DNA from: Acanthornis magna
Lineage: Eukaryota > Chordata > Aves > Passeriformes > Acanthizidae
Direction of reading: 5' to 3'
DNA: 64,000 nt
Assembly (NCBI GenBank): GCA_036785705.1
Contig: JAWUZG010000360.1
Location: forward strand, 62,001-126,000
Part shown: positions 1 through 12,935 of the stretch, in pieces
Layout of the letters: each line of letters opens with the position of its first letter
Numbering within the stretch: position 1 is the stretch's first letter
Position numbers and translations under genes: made by a program
The notes under the pieces: model-generated
Told to the model about the DNA's origin: nothing
What the model saw: only the letters and a program-made list of their open reading frames with translations
The model's database searches: none

Positions 1-1446
1 TAGGGAATCAACAAACCTTTAGCTGAATGCAGTATTCCTGTGCTGAATTAGAAGTGTATAAAGCAAAACAGAAATTACCAAACCAAATATTAACGTGACA
101 TAACTATTTATGGTTTCAATTTTAGGATATCAATCTAACCAGCAAATCCACAAAGTAAGCCCTTTCAGCAGCCTAAAATGAAAAGAAACTGCTGTGACAG
201 TGGCAGCAGTGTCCCAAGACTGTGAGTATGAAAACAAACAGCCCATCATGGCCTGCCAGCAAGCAGCCAGCAGCCTCTGTGCTCCCTTCATGGTCAGGAG
301 TACCTTTAGCTGCCTGCACATGCCAAGGGATGCCACCTGTATTTTCACCTTAGCACTCAAGGCAGCAGCTGTGACCACACACTTTCACGTGAAGGAGGCC
401 TGAGTCTATCTCTTGCCCATGCAAAAGTTAACAGAGCAAACATCTTCCTGTTATTACTGCTCCTCCTGCTTGCTCCCCTTCTCTTCCTTTGAAATTTTGC
501 TGTTATGAACCTGTTATCATCAGAGCCCATTTGCCACTTGTTATTGTTTTCCTCAGTGGATTTATGTAGCTCTAAGGAGCTGTAGGCAAAGGTATCTCTG
601 CAAGAAATTGTTTAAACTGAATGCTGCTTTCTTGAACAAATAATGCTCCATTCTACTTCCTTCTCAAAAGTAAGGTGGGAGGTTACATCTTCTGTAGAAA
701 AACTCCACAACAATCTGCAATCTGAACTAACACAATTCTGCTGATTTCAGGAGCCAGGCAAGGCAGAGTATGTCCTTTGGGTTTCACAAGTTTGCCATGT
801 ACAACGAAACCAGTTTCTCTCAAGGATAATTACTGCCATCTCGTTCAACTTGAAGTCATCCTCCATAATAAAATTCTCACGCTGGGTTTTTCTTTGAAAA
901 AACCACACAAACAAAATTAATTAAGTACTGGACAACAACCACACTGAGTATTCAAATTATGTAGGTACAAATTCAATGTCTAACATGGTCCTGTAGGACT
1001 AGTCATGAACTTGTACTTTTGTGAGGCAACCTGGGTTGTAATTTTCTTCATGTTCTTTAAGATTATTCTAGAGCCTTGTATGTGGTCTACATTATTGTGT
1101 CTTGATCTATTGGCAGCAAACAAGTGCTTACGCAGAATGCTGTATTTCTTGGAGAGTCTGTTAAAAATGCTTTCCTTGATTAGTCTGTATTCATGTCAGT
1201 TTGCACATTGAACACAAGAAGAAATCTAGAGAAATTTGAGGGGGAAGTGAACTAGATTTGTTCATTCTTCTGATGAGGTTAAGGGAAGACCATGGTCTTT
1301 AACTGAACTAAAAGTAGATTTACACCACCAAATCCACCCCTGCATAGAAGCTTTCCTTCAGCTAAGTTTACTGGACTGAGACAATAACCGGAATCAAATC
1401 ATGTCTTTCACACAAGACTAAAAGCTGCCTTAAATGTCCAAGTAGA

Positions 1447-1498
1447 TCCAGTGATCACTGGAGGAAATGAGCATGGGACTGTCACTGGGCTCATTTCC
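1447..1498. repeat. Perfect 16-bp palindrome followed by a 10-bp-arm hairpin
   Basis: TCCAGTGATCACTGGA at 1447-1462 is its own reverse complement. Directly after it, GGAAATGAGC (1463-1472) and GCTCATTTCC (1489-1498) form perfect inverted arms around a 16-nt loop. The two symmetric units abut with no gap. The function is unknown. It could be a dimeric protein site or chance. Confidence 0.85.
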
Positions 1499-1873
1499 AC
1501 AAGCTCTTTCAGAAAGCCTCAAAAGTCCTTCTCTGAATTTCTGTAGATCTTCCTCTTCCCTCCAGTTCCATTTACATGCTCCTAATGCTCAGCAATCATT
1601 TTTTCACTTACAAACAACCAGTTCTTAACTTATAAAAAATAACACTTTATTTCAGAGTAATTGCAGCATCCATCATCTAGCTCATAAACTGAGAGCTGGA
1701 GCCACATGGTCATTTAGTTAATGGCTTCAAATAATGAGAACTAAACAACAAAAAACCACATCAAAACAAAAAATAAATTATACTAAAGAAACTTTTCATG
1801 TTTTGCCAGAGTTTTCTTCCCTGACTTAAATTAAAATTTGCAGATATGAAGAGTCTGGCTTGGGGCTGGCATC

Positions 1874-1947
1874 CAAGATATACAGTATCTTAAAAAAAAC
1901 CAAAAACATGCAAGATATACAGTACCTTAAAAAAAAAAATCAAAGAT
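1874..1947. repeat. 37-bp tandem duplication, two copies
   Basis: A unit starting CAAGATATACAGTA at 1874 is repeated at 1911, with each copy running into an A-rich stretch. The copies differ by a few substitutions and by A-run length. This looks like a small local duplication, probably by slippage on the A tracts. Confidence 0.8.
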
Positions 1948-2919
1948 GCATTCCTTTTTCTCAGTAAGAAATCCTTCTAGACCACATTTTTCTCATGGTA
2001 CAGAAATTCAGCCAGTGTCCCTTACTTGGACTAAAATTGTCAAATAGTACGTGAAGTAATTGAAACTTTCACAAGTATGTGGAAACTATTTAAGATGTCT
2101 AATGGAGATGTTGGAAGACCAATTATGATGATTTCTCCCCATAGAAGAGACTTGGAATCTAACATGAAAATACTTTCTTAACACACATCACACTGCTTTC
2201 TCACAAACCAAACACTTCTTGTTCAAAAGCGCAATAAATTGTATCCAAAACTATAGATAGTAGAGTGTTCATGCTAGTCAGCGAAATAAAGAGGGCAGAA
2301 AATTGTGTATTCAGAAGAAAAGTATTACAGAATTTCATACATCAACCTAAATATATCTACATCATCTCTGCATTAAGAATAAAACACCAATTTCTGCTTC
2401 ACTACCGAGTCTTTCCTTTTCTTTAGAAGAGTAGGAGTATATACATCTATACATATATTACATTTACATACAAATGGAGGGTTTTTTCCTAAAAGCACTA
2501 CTAAGTATCTTAGGAGGCTATCAAAATAAAAATAACAGGATGGACTTTATCAGTAGGCTTTTATAGGCTAAGCTCCACTCAAATAGGAAGTTAACACACT
2601 CAGCAAACTTTCAGGCAGCTCTGAGCTAGGCAGAGTTGCTGACAGGATAAGGGCCAGAGCCTGTCCAAAAGACTTCAGTAAATTTGGGAGCTAACCAACA
2701 GACATGTCACAACCTTCAACAGGGAAAACCACAGAATTCTGCAACGAGAGCGGAATAACCCCATGCATTGACTGAAACCTTACCAAGCAGCAGCCCTAAG
2801 AACATGCCTGTGATGTTTCAGTGGACACCACACTGCAGAAGTGAGCCCTCACTGTGAGCAAAATAAATTGCACGCTGAACTGCATCTGGAGGAGCGTGGC
2901 AGCAGAATAGGGGAGGCTG

Positions 2920-3400
2920 GTGCTCAGACAGCCTGGGGAGACCTTCAGTTCAAGAGGGATGCAGAGAAAATAGAAAAGGTTCGACAAAGGTCCATATCCT
3001 GCGTAGAGATGCTGAAGGAGCTGGGCCTGGTAAGTTTGGTAAAGAAGAAACCACAGAGGTGTTTAATATCTGCTTACAACTATTGGAAGGGCAGTTCTTT
3101 GGACACCACTGGCAAACTCCTCTTGGTAGTGTCAGACAGCATAAAAAGGAAAACAACCACACAAAGCTGTTTTAGAGATTGAAGTTGGACAGCTGGAAAA
3201 AAATTTCCCTAGCAGCACTGGAATAGGTCATCAAACAGGCTGAGAGATTCTGTCCTTAGAAGGTTCATCCAGACAAAGCAATGGCTGATCCAGTCCTTGG
3301 TTTCAACAGCCCTCTTCCAAGTGGTAGAACCTTGGCGTATTGGAGGACTAGAACCAATCAGCCCTTGAAGGGCCTTCAAGATGGCATTTTTATCATTCCC
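2920..3400 (+). mobile_element. CR1 LINE fragment, 3' part, forward, old
   Basis: The stretch follows the familiar CR1 3' region in order. It has the block ending in GAAGGAGCTGGGCCTGG at about 3010-3028, then TTAATATCTGCTTACAAC near 3063-3080, a GGCAAACTCCTCTTGGTAGT block near 3111, and a weakly preserved 3' end near 3340-3400. A 113-codon open frame at 2841-3182 lies mostly inside it and is explained by the decayed ORF2 3' end. Boundaries are approximate. The assignment rests on remembered CR1 consensus patterns, not a search. Confidence 0.8.
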
Positions 3401-6400
3401 CAAAAATAGTAAAGTTACAAACTATCCTTCCATTCACAATCTACTATTTTACTGATCAGGTACTGTAAATGTTGATTTTTTTTCCTTTATTTCTACTAGA
3501 TTTTTTCAATGCAATACATGTATTCACAGAACCCAATATCTCAGGGCTTCTTTACACTATTACAAAAAGCTGTTCTTAAACATGACCACATGTGCATCTG
3601 CCTAATCTGAAGATCATTTACAAGACCTATATCACAATGTTAATTCTTTTATTTCTTGCTTAATTAAGTACTGTTTCTATCCCTGTACAATATTTGGATT
3701 TTATAAGAGAGCTACATTGTTACACGTTCACTGGCATCACAAACTGGACATTAAGTACAGCTGAGGGAGATTGAAAAGAGTGCTGAAAATGCATCAGCCA
3801 GGCAGCATCACCTCCAAAAATAATGTCATCATTCTCATTATAACCTCTGTACTTGCTTAGAATGAACTGATGAATTTGCACCAAAGTGCTGCATACGAAA
3901 AGGGGGCATAACATTCAGGAAATAGAGGTCACTAAAAACCACTTTGTTCAATGAAATTCAAAAGTTTCAATCAGTGACAAAGTTTCTTTCTTAAAAGGTA
4001 GTTCCTTAAAACTCTAACCAGGTAATGATGTGTCAGTATTCAAACTAGACACAAATGGCAGCCTTCATCTCCAAAAGAGAGCATATGTGCCAGTTACAGG
4101 CAATTTTTGTATGGCTTTGTAAAGATGAAAGGCAGATGCTTAGGGAAAAGCAGCAGAAAGCCCATCACAGTAACCTCAAGGCATAATGACTCCCTGAGAT
4201 CCTCAAGGACTCGGAGATGGGAGGAGGCTGGGGAATGGGCGCTCACCCCACACTGCTGAGCCGCTGGCCACTAGCTCTGCCCCAAGGGTGCCACTCCCCA
4301 GCCCCAGTGGGGCCCAGCCTTGCCCTTTCCTCCCCACACATTTGGGGGGCTGCATCCTCCTCATACACTTCTCTGGAGGCAGGAATCACTGCTGCCTTGG
4401 CAGCCTGTTTCTCATTAACAACCTGGTTTTGTTTGCAAATAAGTGCAAGGTATTGTTTGAAGATGCAGCCTTTGCTACCTTTTGCTGCCTTGGCCATCAC
4501 ATACCCCGTGGGCTATCAGGGTTCTTCCAGAGAGCCACCCAAGTCCAGTACCACCAGGGAAAGGGAAGAGATCCTATGTTAAGTTGTCCAGGAAAGAAAG
4601 TCTGTATCTCTTCAGTGGGTCACTAAGCATCCTAACTTCAAAATGAAAAATAACAAATGGAGAAATCAACCAGCACTTATTTAGAAGTCGCTGCAGTACG
4701 GAAAATGAAGAAAAGCAGCAACAGCAGCAACCCTCCCCCCACACAGAGGAAAGCTGGAAGGCTGAGGATGTCCTTGGATGCTTTCCAATAACAGGCAGGC
4801 ACACTTCATGCTGCTGCAGCTACATAAATGTGCTTGCTTGCGAATTCAGCAAGTGTGTTGCCATCAATAAACTGTTTTAAATAAGAAGCTTTGATGCAAA
4901 TAGTTTGCTCTGATCTTTAGTTAGTGAAAGGAAAAAGTGTCTTACAGCAGCAAAGAGAATCTCTCTGCAGCAGATCACAAGTACATCATATACAAATACA
5001 TGCCCTTTAACCACTTTCAATACTTCTTTGCCAATTTGAACTTCTAGCACAATGTAATCCAAATAAATTGAGATCAGAATAACCATCTGATTTCACATGC
5101 AACACATACTATAATTATTTTTATATACTATAAGCATAAAGGTTAATTTAAAATAAACTGCTAGTGCCTATCTAAAATTATTAATGGAAAATATTCAAAA
5201 ATTGTTTAACATTTGTCTATCTAAATACTTGAAATATTACTGAGGGTTAGCATGATTGACACCACTTTAAATACCCGGAACAGCACTCACTACTTTCTAG
5301 GCCCCCAACACTTGTGTTCAGATGCAAGTGCTGGCTCCTCAGTGCTTGTGCCAATGGAGACCCTTGAGGAAGAGAAACTTAAATATTCTGGGGCAAAACG
5401 TCGTCAGTGCAGAACAGAGGAAAACGGAGAAGTTTATCTCCACAGCACCCCAGAGAGTCCCTGTGGCTTGGGCAGGGGACAGAAACACATTCAGGCATTA
5501 GTTTCCCAAAACATACTTTTTTTTGTTCATTAAAGCTGATATGGAAAATTTGTTAGGAGTACAGCGGGAGCAGGTTAGACCAAGGCTTGAATAATTTCCT
5601 AGCTGATGCAGGTATAACTCATCCTGCAGGTATGGAGTTCCTTCTATCAAACAGGTAGAGAAGTGAGACAGAAATCCCATAAACGTCACCCCAAATTGTC
5701 AGCTCAGAAATAGAGAATAAAAACACATGCATGAAACAAGTCTTTCCAACAGATCAACAGATCAAGTCCCCAACAGCAGCAGCCTATTCCACGATACATT
5801 TTGTTCTCATGTACAGTACCATAAAACTGCTGTTCACATTACTGCAGTGGTTTCCCCCATTAGCTTATGATTGCCGTGGGAATCAAAATCCATTTGAGGG
5901 GTTATGGGGAAATGCTGAGGCTCGTGCAAACAAGGAAGAGCAAGCATTACTATAAATGCCTACAATATATAAACACAGTTACAGTTTGGAAGTTAAAGAA
6001 CTGAATTAAGAGTGCTATCTGGCCAGAGAAAGCTGATTAAAGGCAATGGAGATCAAGAAAGTGAGATTACATCTAATTAGTTCACAAAAAAAAAAAAAGA
6101 AAAAACAACTCCTCCAATTCTAAGGCTGATTAATTAATTAAAATTAGAAAAATATTTGCTACTGAAATGGAAACCACAATATTTAATGTAATGGTAGCTC
6201 ATCTTTAGAATGAATTTTAGAATTAGAAGTAGATTAAATTTAGAATGTAGAACTAGCTCACCCATATAAAGCAGACTTTAATAGTCATCTTTGAGAAAGG
6301 ACCATAGATTACTAAGTACAGAAAAATACCTGACACAGTATATACCACAAGTCTTTCCGTTACTTTTCTCCATCATACGTATCCTGTATACTTTATGCGA

Positions 6401-6847
6401 AGTAATGCTCTGGCTAATCATGGAGTTCATTTCATACAGATCCTATACTTTTGAAAGAATGAGGAAATGTCTTAGCACCTCTAAGCTAGTCCTTAGAAAA
6501 ATGACCTTTAAGAAAAAATAATTTAAAAAAAGAGAAAATAGCCTTTCAAAAAGAAGTTTTAAAATTGATTGCCTTCAGAAATCAAATCTTTCCTTTTCCA
6601 AAAGAAACATGAGCAATGGAGTAAGTTAAAGTGGAGAATATATCTCAAATGTTAAAATCTAATGCACTATGTCAAACTACAGCATCTTGAGGCGATAATT
6701 TTACATGGGAATAACAATATACTCATATTTTCCAGGCATCCCAAGGTGTGTCAAAGAGATCAGATGAACAAATCAGGATCAGCTGTCAGGACAGAGTCCA
6801 GAAATAGCATCTCCCAAGTTCCAAGTCAGAGCTGGGTTCCCAAGCTG
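3401..6847. other. Unique non-coding sequence with one GC-rich patch
   Basis: No gene is supported. The stretch is AT-rich, with a GC-richer patch at 4205-4400 (listed separately), an A13 run at 6086-6098 and a TTAATTAATTAAA stretch near 6130. Open frames of 60-121 codons occur on both strands around 4.2-4.8 kb without recognisable domains. Confidence 0.55.
4205..4400. other. GC-rich patch with open frames on both strands
   Basis: The sequence here is visibly C/G-rich compared with its surroundings but has very few CpGs. It holds a 121-codon forward frame (4217-4582), a 112-codon forward frame and an 85-codon reverse frame. None has a recognisable domain. Overlapping open frames are expected where AT-rich stop codons are rare, so I do not call a gene. 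Confidence 0.5.
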
Positions 6848-6851
6848 AGTT

Positions 6852-6909
6852 ATGCATATCTGGAATGCATATCTGCATATGCATATGCATATCTGTTTAT
6901 GCATATCTG
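6852..6909. repeat. ATGCATATCTG repeat cluster with an exact ATGCATATGCAT
   Basis: ATGCATATCTG occurs four times, at 6852, 6865, 6885 and 6899. Between the second and third copies the sequence reads ATGCATATGCAT (6879-6890), the palindromic site known as MORE for POU-factor dimers. The cluster may be a short degenerate tandem repeat, a POU-factor platform, or both. The motifs are seen directly. The regulatory role is inference. Confidence 0.7.
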
Positions 6910-6912
6910 GAA

Positions 6913-9830
6913 ATTAAGGCAAATTTACTGCTCAGGTATGTTGAATCCATGTCTCTGGAAAGCCAGAACCACAGAATGAGTTTGGGCCAGGAATAGCTCA
7001 GCATTCCCTTGAAATTAATTACTGAATTCAATTGCTTTGCAGAGTCTGCTGGCAGATGTTGGTAATGTTTCAGAATTAAAAAGTAACAATTATAAATAAA
7101 ATAATTCAGGGAAAATAGTAGATGAGATTTGCAGACATTGATCCCACAAATGCACCATCAAATAGAACTGCTGAAAATAATATTAAGAAATAAATAAGGA
7201 AATAAAATAGGAAATAAAATTAAGAATCTCAAAGTTGATAGAAATAATTGGGAAGCTCCAGCTTCTTCTTGGTTTAGAGTCATAAAGAATATCTCCATCA
7301 TGTCAAGACCAGTCAATGTCATTTTCCACAGGCCAAAATAGCAGCTTCAGTAGGGCTAGAAAAAAATTAGTTAAAGAAGCCTTTCCATTTCCCAAAGCAG
7401 AATTGCTACAACCATACCTTCTCATTTTCTCAAAAGTTTTATATTTTTTCTTAATGTTTTATTACAAATTCTCATTGATTTCTTACTAAGAAATACAATT
7501 TTGGCCAACGTGCACATCTCAGACATTATTTTAAAGACATTTCTGTAAAAGAAATCATGAGAAGTGTAATAAAAAAGAGGAAAGCACGTCTGTTATAAAT
7601 CCAATGGAACAACAACTTTCAAATTCTAAAAAAATCATGAAAATCTATTCTTTGGAAGGTTTTTAGCAAGTCTAAAGAACATAATTTATAAGGAATCTTC
7701 ACAGTCACAGTCAATTTAACAGAAGCTCCACCTAGACCAAAAATTAATAGCATCACACAAACCTTCCATTTTTATCTCCATTTCTTTCACTGGGTTTCCT
7801 TGGCCAGACAGGACCCTTAACCAGCTTCAGGTCACTTCTAGGTATAGTTGTGTTTGCAATGAGCCACACAGGGACCCCTCCTGTGAAGCCTGAACTCTGC
7901 AAGCTGGGCATTGGCTGGGTTTTTTCCAAATTCTTGTTTGAAAATTAAAATGATATTCACCCTTGATATTCTTGATGATTAGATACTCTGTGTGCATATA
8001 TATTTTTATATATATATTTACATACACATATAGTCCTGGGTGCATGGCAATCATTCGCACACACAAACAATGGATATTCAATGCAAATGTGAAACTGCAA
8101 ATGCACAAATTGTTTCTTAATACTCATCTTCCCATCAATGAATATAATATAAATGATAATAATAAATATAAATTAATACTAAATTAATACTGAGTACTTG
8201 AAATATTTCTACACGCACTAACAGTCTCTAGGATTAACACCAAATTTGACCAGAGGATAATAGTCATAACAACTCTCACCAGCAGTAGCCTCTTTCTGTC
8301 ATTTTTAACATCCAAAGGGTAAAGAAAAACTAATCTGAGCCAGGGTTTCTTTCTGTATGCTACAGATAGTCATCTCTGGCATCAGCAGACTGAGTCCAGG
8401 CTTCACATTGATTTTCTTTTTTCCTCATGTATACAGAGAAATTGAAGACCTATGCATTTCTGTTAAATGAGGTTCTGCCTTAGCTAATAGCAAACTATGA
8501 CAATGGTCTGCAAAGAATTGGGGAAAAGGAAGCAGGCTTTCAAAAAAATTCACTACCAGCAGCTGTAAATTCATAACTGTCAATAAAATTGCTGAGGTTT
8601 TTATATGCACATTAACAGCATGCTTCAGTGTAAAATGGGATTCTTAATTCTTTCCACAGAGCATTAAATCATATTTAAGATAAAAGGAATCCTCAATCAG
8701 CTACTGACAGGGTCCCTCCCTATCAAAAACACTCTGCTCCCTATGTTTGTACTTTGTTGACTTCAACAACAATCTAATTGCAAAAATTCTTCTCAAAGTA
8801 TAATATAAAACAATAGGGTGCAATTGCACAACATATGTTGCTCTTCATTTACTCTAAGCACAATTCCAGGAGCCTAATGTGTTTTCTTGTAATGCCAGTA
8901 AAATGTATTTCAAAAGGAAGGTCACAAGTGGAAGGTGGTGCAGGACAGGGCTTCAAGCTGCATGGGAAATGTTTTCTGTTTGCTTCATACTCCATGAGAG
9001 AGCACCCTACACCCTGTGACGATGGAATGATGAAGTGGCTCCCAACAGTCTGTCAGGACTCTCTCGGGATACCAGCGGTGATACCTGCGCCTCCAGACAA
9101 CTGGTGTTACCAAAATGTTTCTCAATTCCCAAATCCCGCTGGGCACCAAGGGCACCTTCTTACCCTTGCACACATTTCAGCCCATCCCTCAAAAGTAACA
9201 TGAATTGTACCAGACAAAATCTGGCCCTCTGGTATCTCATTCCTTAAGAGATTAATAAAAGTGACATGCAGAGGGTCTCCAACAACATGTCCACCCATCC
9301 TTCTCTTAACTTCACTGTCAGTGCAAACTAGCTAAGGCACTAGGGCGGCACAGGAGCTGTGAGTATTTAACCCACGACTTGTTGCTAAAAAAAAAAAAAT
9401 TGTTAAAGTCCAAAACCTCTGTCACTAGGACAATATAGCACTTGCATTTATTTTATATTATTATTAATTATTTCTTCATAACCATGGGACTTCCTTTCGG
9501 TAGGAATTTGACTGTGACTCGCAGTGTCTTTATCAGAACTCTGTGCTGGCTGCCCTGTTATGTGTTTACCAGCCCTCTGCCATCCCTCTGCTCCCAGGTC
9601 TCCCATGAGCACTGTCACCCAGACCAAGGGGCTTTCTGGAACGCGACCCTGGTATGCTCAGCTTGCCCTCTCCTCCTACTCAACTCAGTGTGCTGGCACA
9701 GCACAAGAGGGATGAAGCAGCAGGCATTTGGTTTCCCAACCTTCTCCAGAGCAAATGACATCTCGAGTGACCTGTTATTATTGAACTGGGTTTTAATGAA
9801 GTGCTGGTACTCCACACCATGACACAAAGA
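6913..9830. other. AT-rich unique non-coding sequence
   Basis: No gene is supported. There are A-rich near-repeats at 7165-7225, a TA-rich stretch at 7995-8030, an 11-bp AAATTAATACT duplication near 8170-8192 and an A13 run at 9387-9399. The somewhat GC-richer part at 8930-9240 has overlapping open frames on both strands (up to 126 codons in this neighbourhood) without domains. Confidence 0.55.
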
Positions 9831-9839
9831 ACATATGTG

Positions 9840-10050
9840 GCTGCAAGTAATTAATTACATTCTTGAAGAACCTAATAAGAAACTCTCATGTTTAAAGCAC
9901 TTTATGGCAACTGTTAATTTTTTCTCTCTAATTATCAGAGTAGCAATGGAGTAATGCACTTTTCACCTCCAACTTGCTTATTTTTCATTTCCTTCATCCA
10001 ATAGCTTTGTTTATGCTAGCTATTGGTTCCGTGCAATAACCAATCTTATT
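9840..10050. promoter_or_regulatory. Candidate regulatory element with three CCAAT boxes and an inverted repeat
   Basis: CCAATAGCT (9998-10006) and AGCTATTGG (10018-10026) are perfect 9-bp inverted arms around TTGTTTATGCT, which holds a forkhead-like TGTTTAT. A third CCAAT is at 10040-10044. Upstream lies AAGTAATTAATTAC near 9845-9858, a homeodomain-type core. The clustering is seen directly. Use as an enhancer or distal promoter is inference, and no transcript start is visible. Confidence 0.35.
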
Positions 10051-10059
10051 TCTCTTTTC

Positions 10060-12741
10060 AATTTAAAAATATAAAATACATCAAGGATGAAATCAAACAA
10101 AAAACTTTAATTTCATCAGAAAAAAAATTTTTTTCACAGAAATGTCTGCTATAGGAAATTCACACAATTTTGTTTTCACATTTCCAAAGAGAATGGATTT
10201 TAGTATTGTGACTCTCTCAGGGGTCTGTCTTCAGGTGCTGAAGATGCTAAGCAGAGACACATCACCTTGAAGAAGTGATGAGCACCTCCTGTTGAGCACT
10301 GAAAATCAGTGGTGGTGTGCAAACCCGAAACTATTGACAATTCAGACTTTTTTACACTAACTTCAGGAAGCTACATTCTGATTCCATGCAAAATAGAAAT
10401 ATGTTTTTTCACCATGCTGACCTGTTTGACAAGTACGGACAGCCCTATGTGTTAAAGAGGAATCTACACAGAAATCAGAGGAACCAGGATCTGAGAAACA
10501 GCTTTGCTCTTCCGTGCTGGACCACAAGCAACTCTGAAACCATTGACCTTCTTCAGTAGCCTGACCCAAAACCACTGTCCAGCAGCAGAATTTCAATACC
10601 AGGCCCTAACTGCTGAAGGAATATTGTTCATGCTGATATGAAGTTTCACATTGATCAAATGTAACAAACCCCCATTTAATCTTTCACTAATTTTAATATA
10701 CTGAAAACTACTGCAAAGAACTTGCTGCTTGCTGTTATTGTAGAACAGAGTTATTGTGTGAAGAAATGAAGAAAGCACCCACACACTGAGATGACCTTTC
10801 TGAATACTTCTTTATGGTTGGTCTGAATGTTATTTTTCAAAGCCAAACTAATCTTAAACCTTTATTTTATGCAGCTGAAAACTGGCCAAAGCAGGAAAAA
10901 AGAAACTCTGAGGATACTAATCCATATGCCCCTAAATTTATACCTTTCCCAAATGAAAGAAAACCAACCATTCCCTATAAGTACATACAATTAATATCTA
11001 TATAATAAAACATAACCAATTTCAGGAAAAAGCAATTATTCCAGGAATTCTTAAAATTATTTCCAACATTACAGCAGCTCCATGTATCTCTGCTTTTAGC
11101 TGCTGAAGTGGAGTCACGACACCTGCCTCAGCAGACGGCCGTGCACGCACTGCAGAGCCACAGGCACCGGCTTGGCTTGTTAATGTGCACTGAGGCTGCT
11201 GCTGCTCAGAAGAGGACAGCCACCTCAAGAACAATTATTTTGTCTTTTAGCACTCCTGTTGCAGTAGCTGCAGCCAAAGCACTTAAAATGCCATCTATTT
11301 GCTGCCATCTACAAGTGTCAGGATAGAACTAGAGAAGCAGACACCTATGGTAAATAGGCTTGCCTTTGCAAGCCTAATGGGAGGATGAAAGCCTTGTTTT
11401 TTGGGAAAATTAACCTGATGAGTTCTGCTAGTTTGTCCCTTGAAACACAACTCACAGGTGAAATAGTGCATCCTCAGAAATGAGGAGCATAATGATGCTT
11501 TATTGCTTGAGAAAGCCACATGCCTCTAGAGAATTTGTGTCATCATATACCAGGAGTAAGGCTGATGGAGCTGGCTTTAGGCTCTAATAAAGGAGGTGGA
11601 AAGAGATGAAAAAACACCATGACAAAAGATGCTTTTGTTACTTGTTGAGATTAATCTGAATCAAAATGTGTTCACAGTTATAATTTCTTCTACAACTGGA
11701 AAAAACTGCCAGTAAGAACAGCATGATTTTACTTTCCAATGCCACTGTAATTCTTATTCCTATCAAAGGAGGCTGAAAAAATTGACAAGTTATTTCATTA
11801 GGAAATGCAGTTAATTTACAGGCAGGGTAATTTTCCCCCTACAAAATTGTATAATGAGCTTTAAACTCACTAAATAAAGGGTCTCTTCTCTGAGTGATTA
11901 TGCTTCATTTACACAGGAATTAGTGGTGACTGGACCTCCTTTCAGAGTAGCTTTAAAAGAGTTACATTACAAAAAAACGTCAACAGCTTTGAAAAATATC
12001 CTAACAGTCAACGGACTAAAAAACACTTCTCAGTGCAGCAGTGCATACATACATTGTCTTCATAAATATCTTTCAAAGGATAAGCACATAGCTGTTAAAT
12101 CACATACCAGAATCCAGCAAATCTCTAATACTGCTTTCTTATTACATTACTCACTTAGGCATTATGCTGATTGAATGTATAGAAAAGCCTAAAAAAACAG
12201 ATGGACAAGAATGTGAAGGAGCAATACTTTCCTCTTCAAAAATTGCCCTCACTCTATTCAATGCTAACTATTTATTTATTATATTTATTATGATTTGTTA
12301 TTATTGTTGTTATTATTATTATTATTTTATCGTGGATTTTTTTACTGATTAGTCTGTCTAAAGAACAGACCCTTTGGTTTATAGCCAATTCTTACCAAAT
12401 GTAGTCTAGTTCAGTTTTCATATAATTAAGTGGTAGCTAGAAAACCCCAGCATCTCCAAAATGCATGCATTTTTGGATATTTACATAGAAACTAGGCAGT
12501 AGAAACCATTCCCAACAGCAGCATGTTTATGGTATCATGATGGTAGTAGATATGGCACATAAATAGTGTTTGTCCCTGGCAAGTTACTGAAAGTAATTAA
12601 AGTTCCTGTTACCTAGAGCAGTTGACCCTGAGGTTGTGGAAGTAGGAGAAATATATTTGGAAGTTTCAGTTAAAAATTTCACCTCCCTTTCTTCCTTCGT
12701 AGTGTAGGAAGTCCTAATCGTCTTTCCACTGTACCGCAGAA
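10060..12741. other. Unique non-coding sequence
   Basis: No gene is supported. A small patch at 11095-11190 is GC-richer and keeps about five CpGs. A (TTA)n/(ATT)n microsatellite lies at about 12270-12330. The remainder is AT-rich with scattered short frames only. Confidence 0.55.
12270..12330. repeat. ATT/TTA microsatellite
   Basis: The tract is made of imperfect ATTT and TTA units, becoming a purer (TTA)n run at about 12298-12328. It is a simple repeat that may be length-variable. Confidence 0.85.
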
Positions 12742-12835
12742 GTGAGATTCATAATATTTAAGGTCTGGAAGGGGCCATTTAATCATGAAGCCTGTCCTCC
12801 TTTATCATGGCATTTCGTAAGAGGTCTACGATCAC
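12742..12835 (-). mobile_element. Old CR1 3' end, reverse orientation
   Basis: The segment reads ATTTAAGGTCTGGAAGGGGC followed by a CATTTAATCATGAAGCCTGT block and CCTCCTTTATCATGGCAT. This matches the reversed 3' end of an old CR1 subfamily, of the kind that runs 'aaggccagaagggacc...gtctgacctcctgta'. A faint CACAGAATC follows near 12834. The fragment is short and diverged, so the limits are approximate and another old repeat is possible. Confidence 0.5.
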
Positions 12836-12935
12836 ACAGAATCAGTGACATCTGTGCAAGTGCTTAACTAAATCTAAGCCAAAATATCCTGAGTCGGCAA
12901 CACAGACCATCACAACAGCACAGTTAGCTTACAGG

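Larger units (their letters stand above)
1..2919. other. AT-rich unique non-coding sequence
   Basis: No gene is supported. Frames are short and interrupted. Contents are A/T runs, a 37-bp tandem duplication (1874-1947) and a palindrome/hairpin pair at 1447-1498, listed separately. CpG is scarce and there is no recognisable interspersed repeat. A small exon or a conserved element could be hidden here. Confidence 0.6.

Noticed and set aside
2841..3182. 113-codon forward frame
   Set aside because: Explained by the forward CR1 fragment at 2920-3400.
3710..3720. AGCTACATTGT, the start of a miR-221/222-like sequence
   Set aside because: Similarity stops after 11 bases and I see no hairpin partner.
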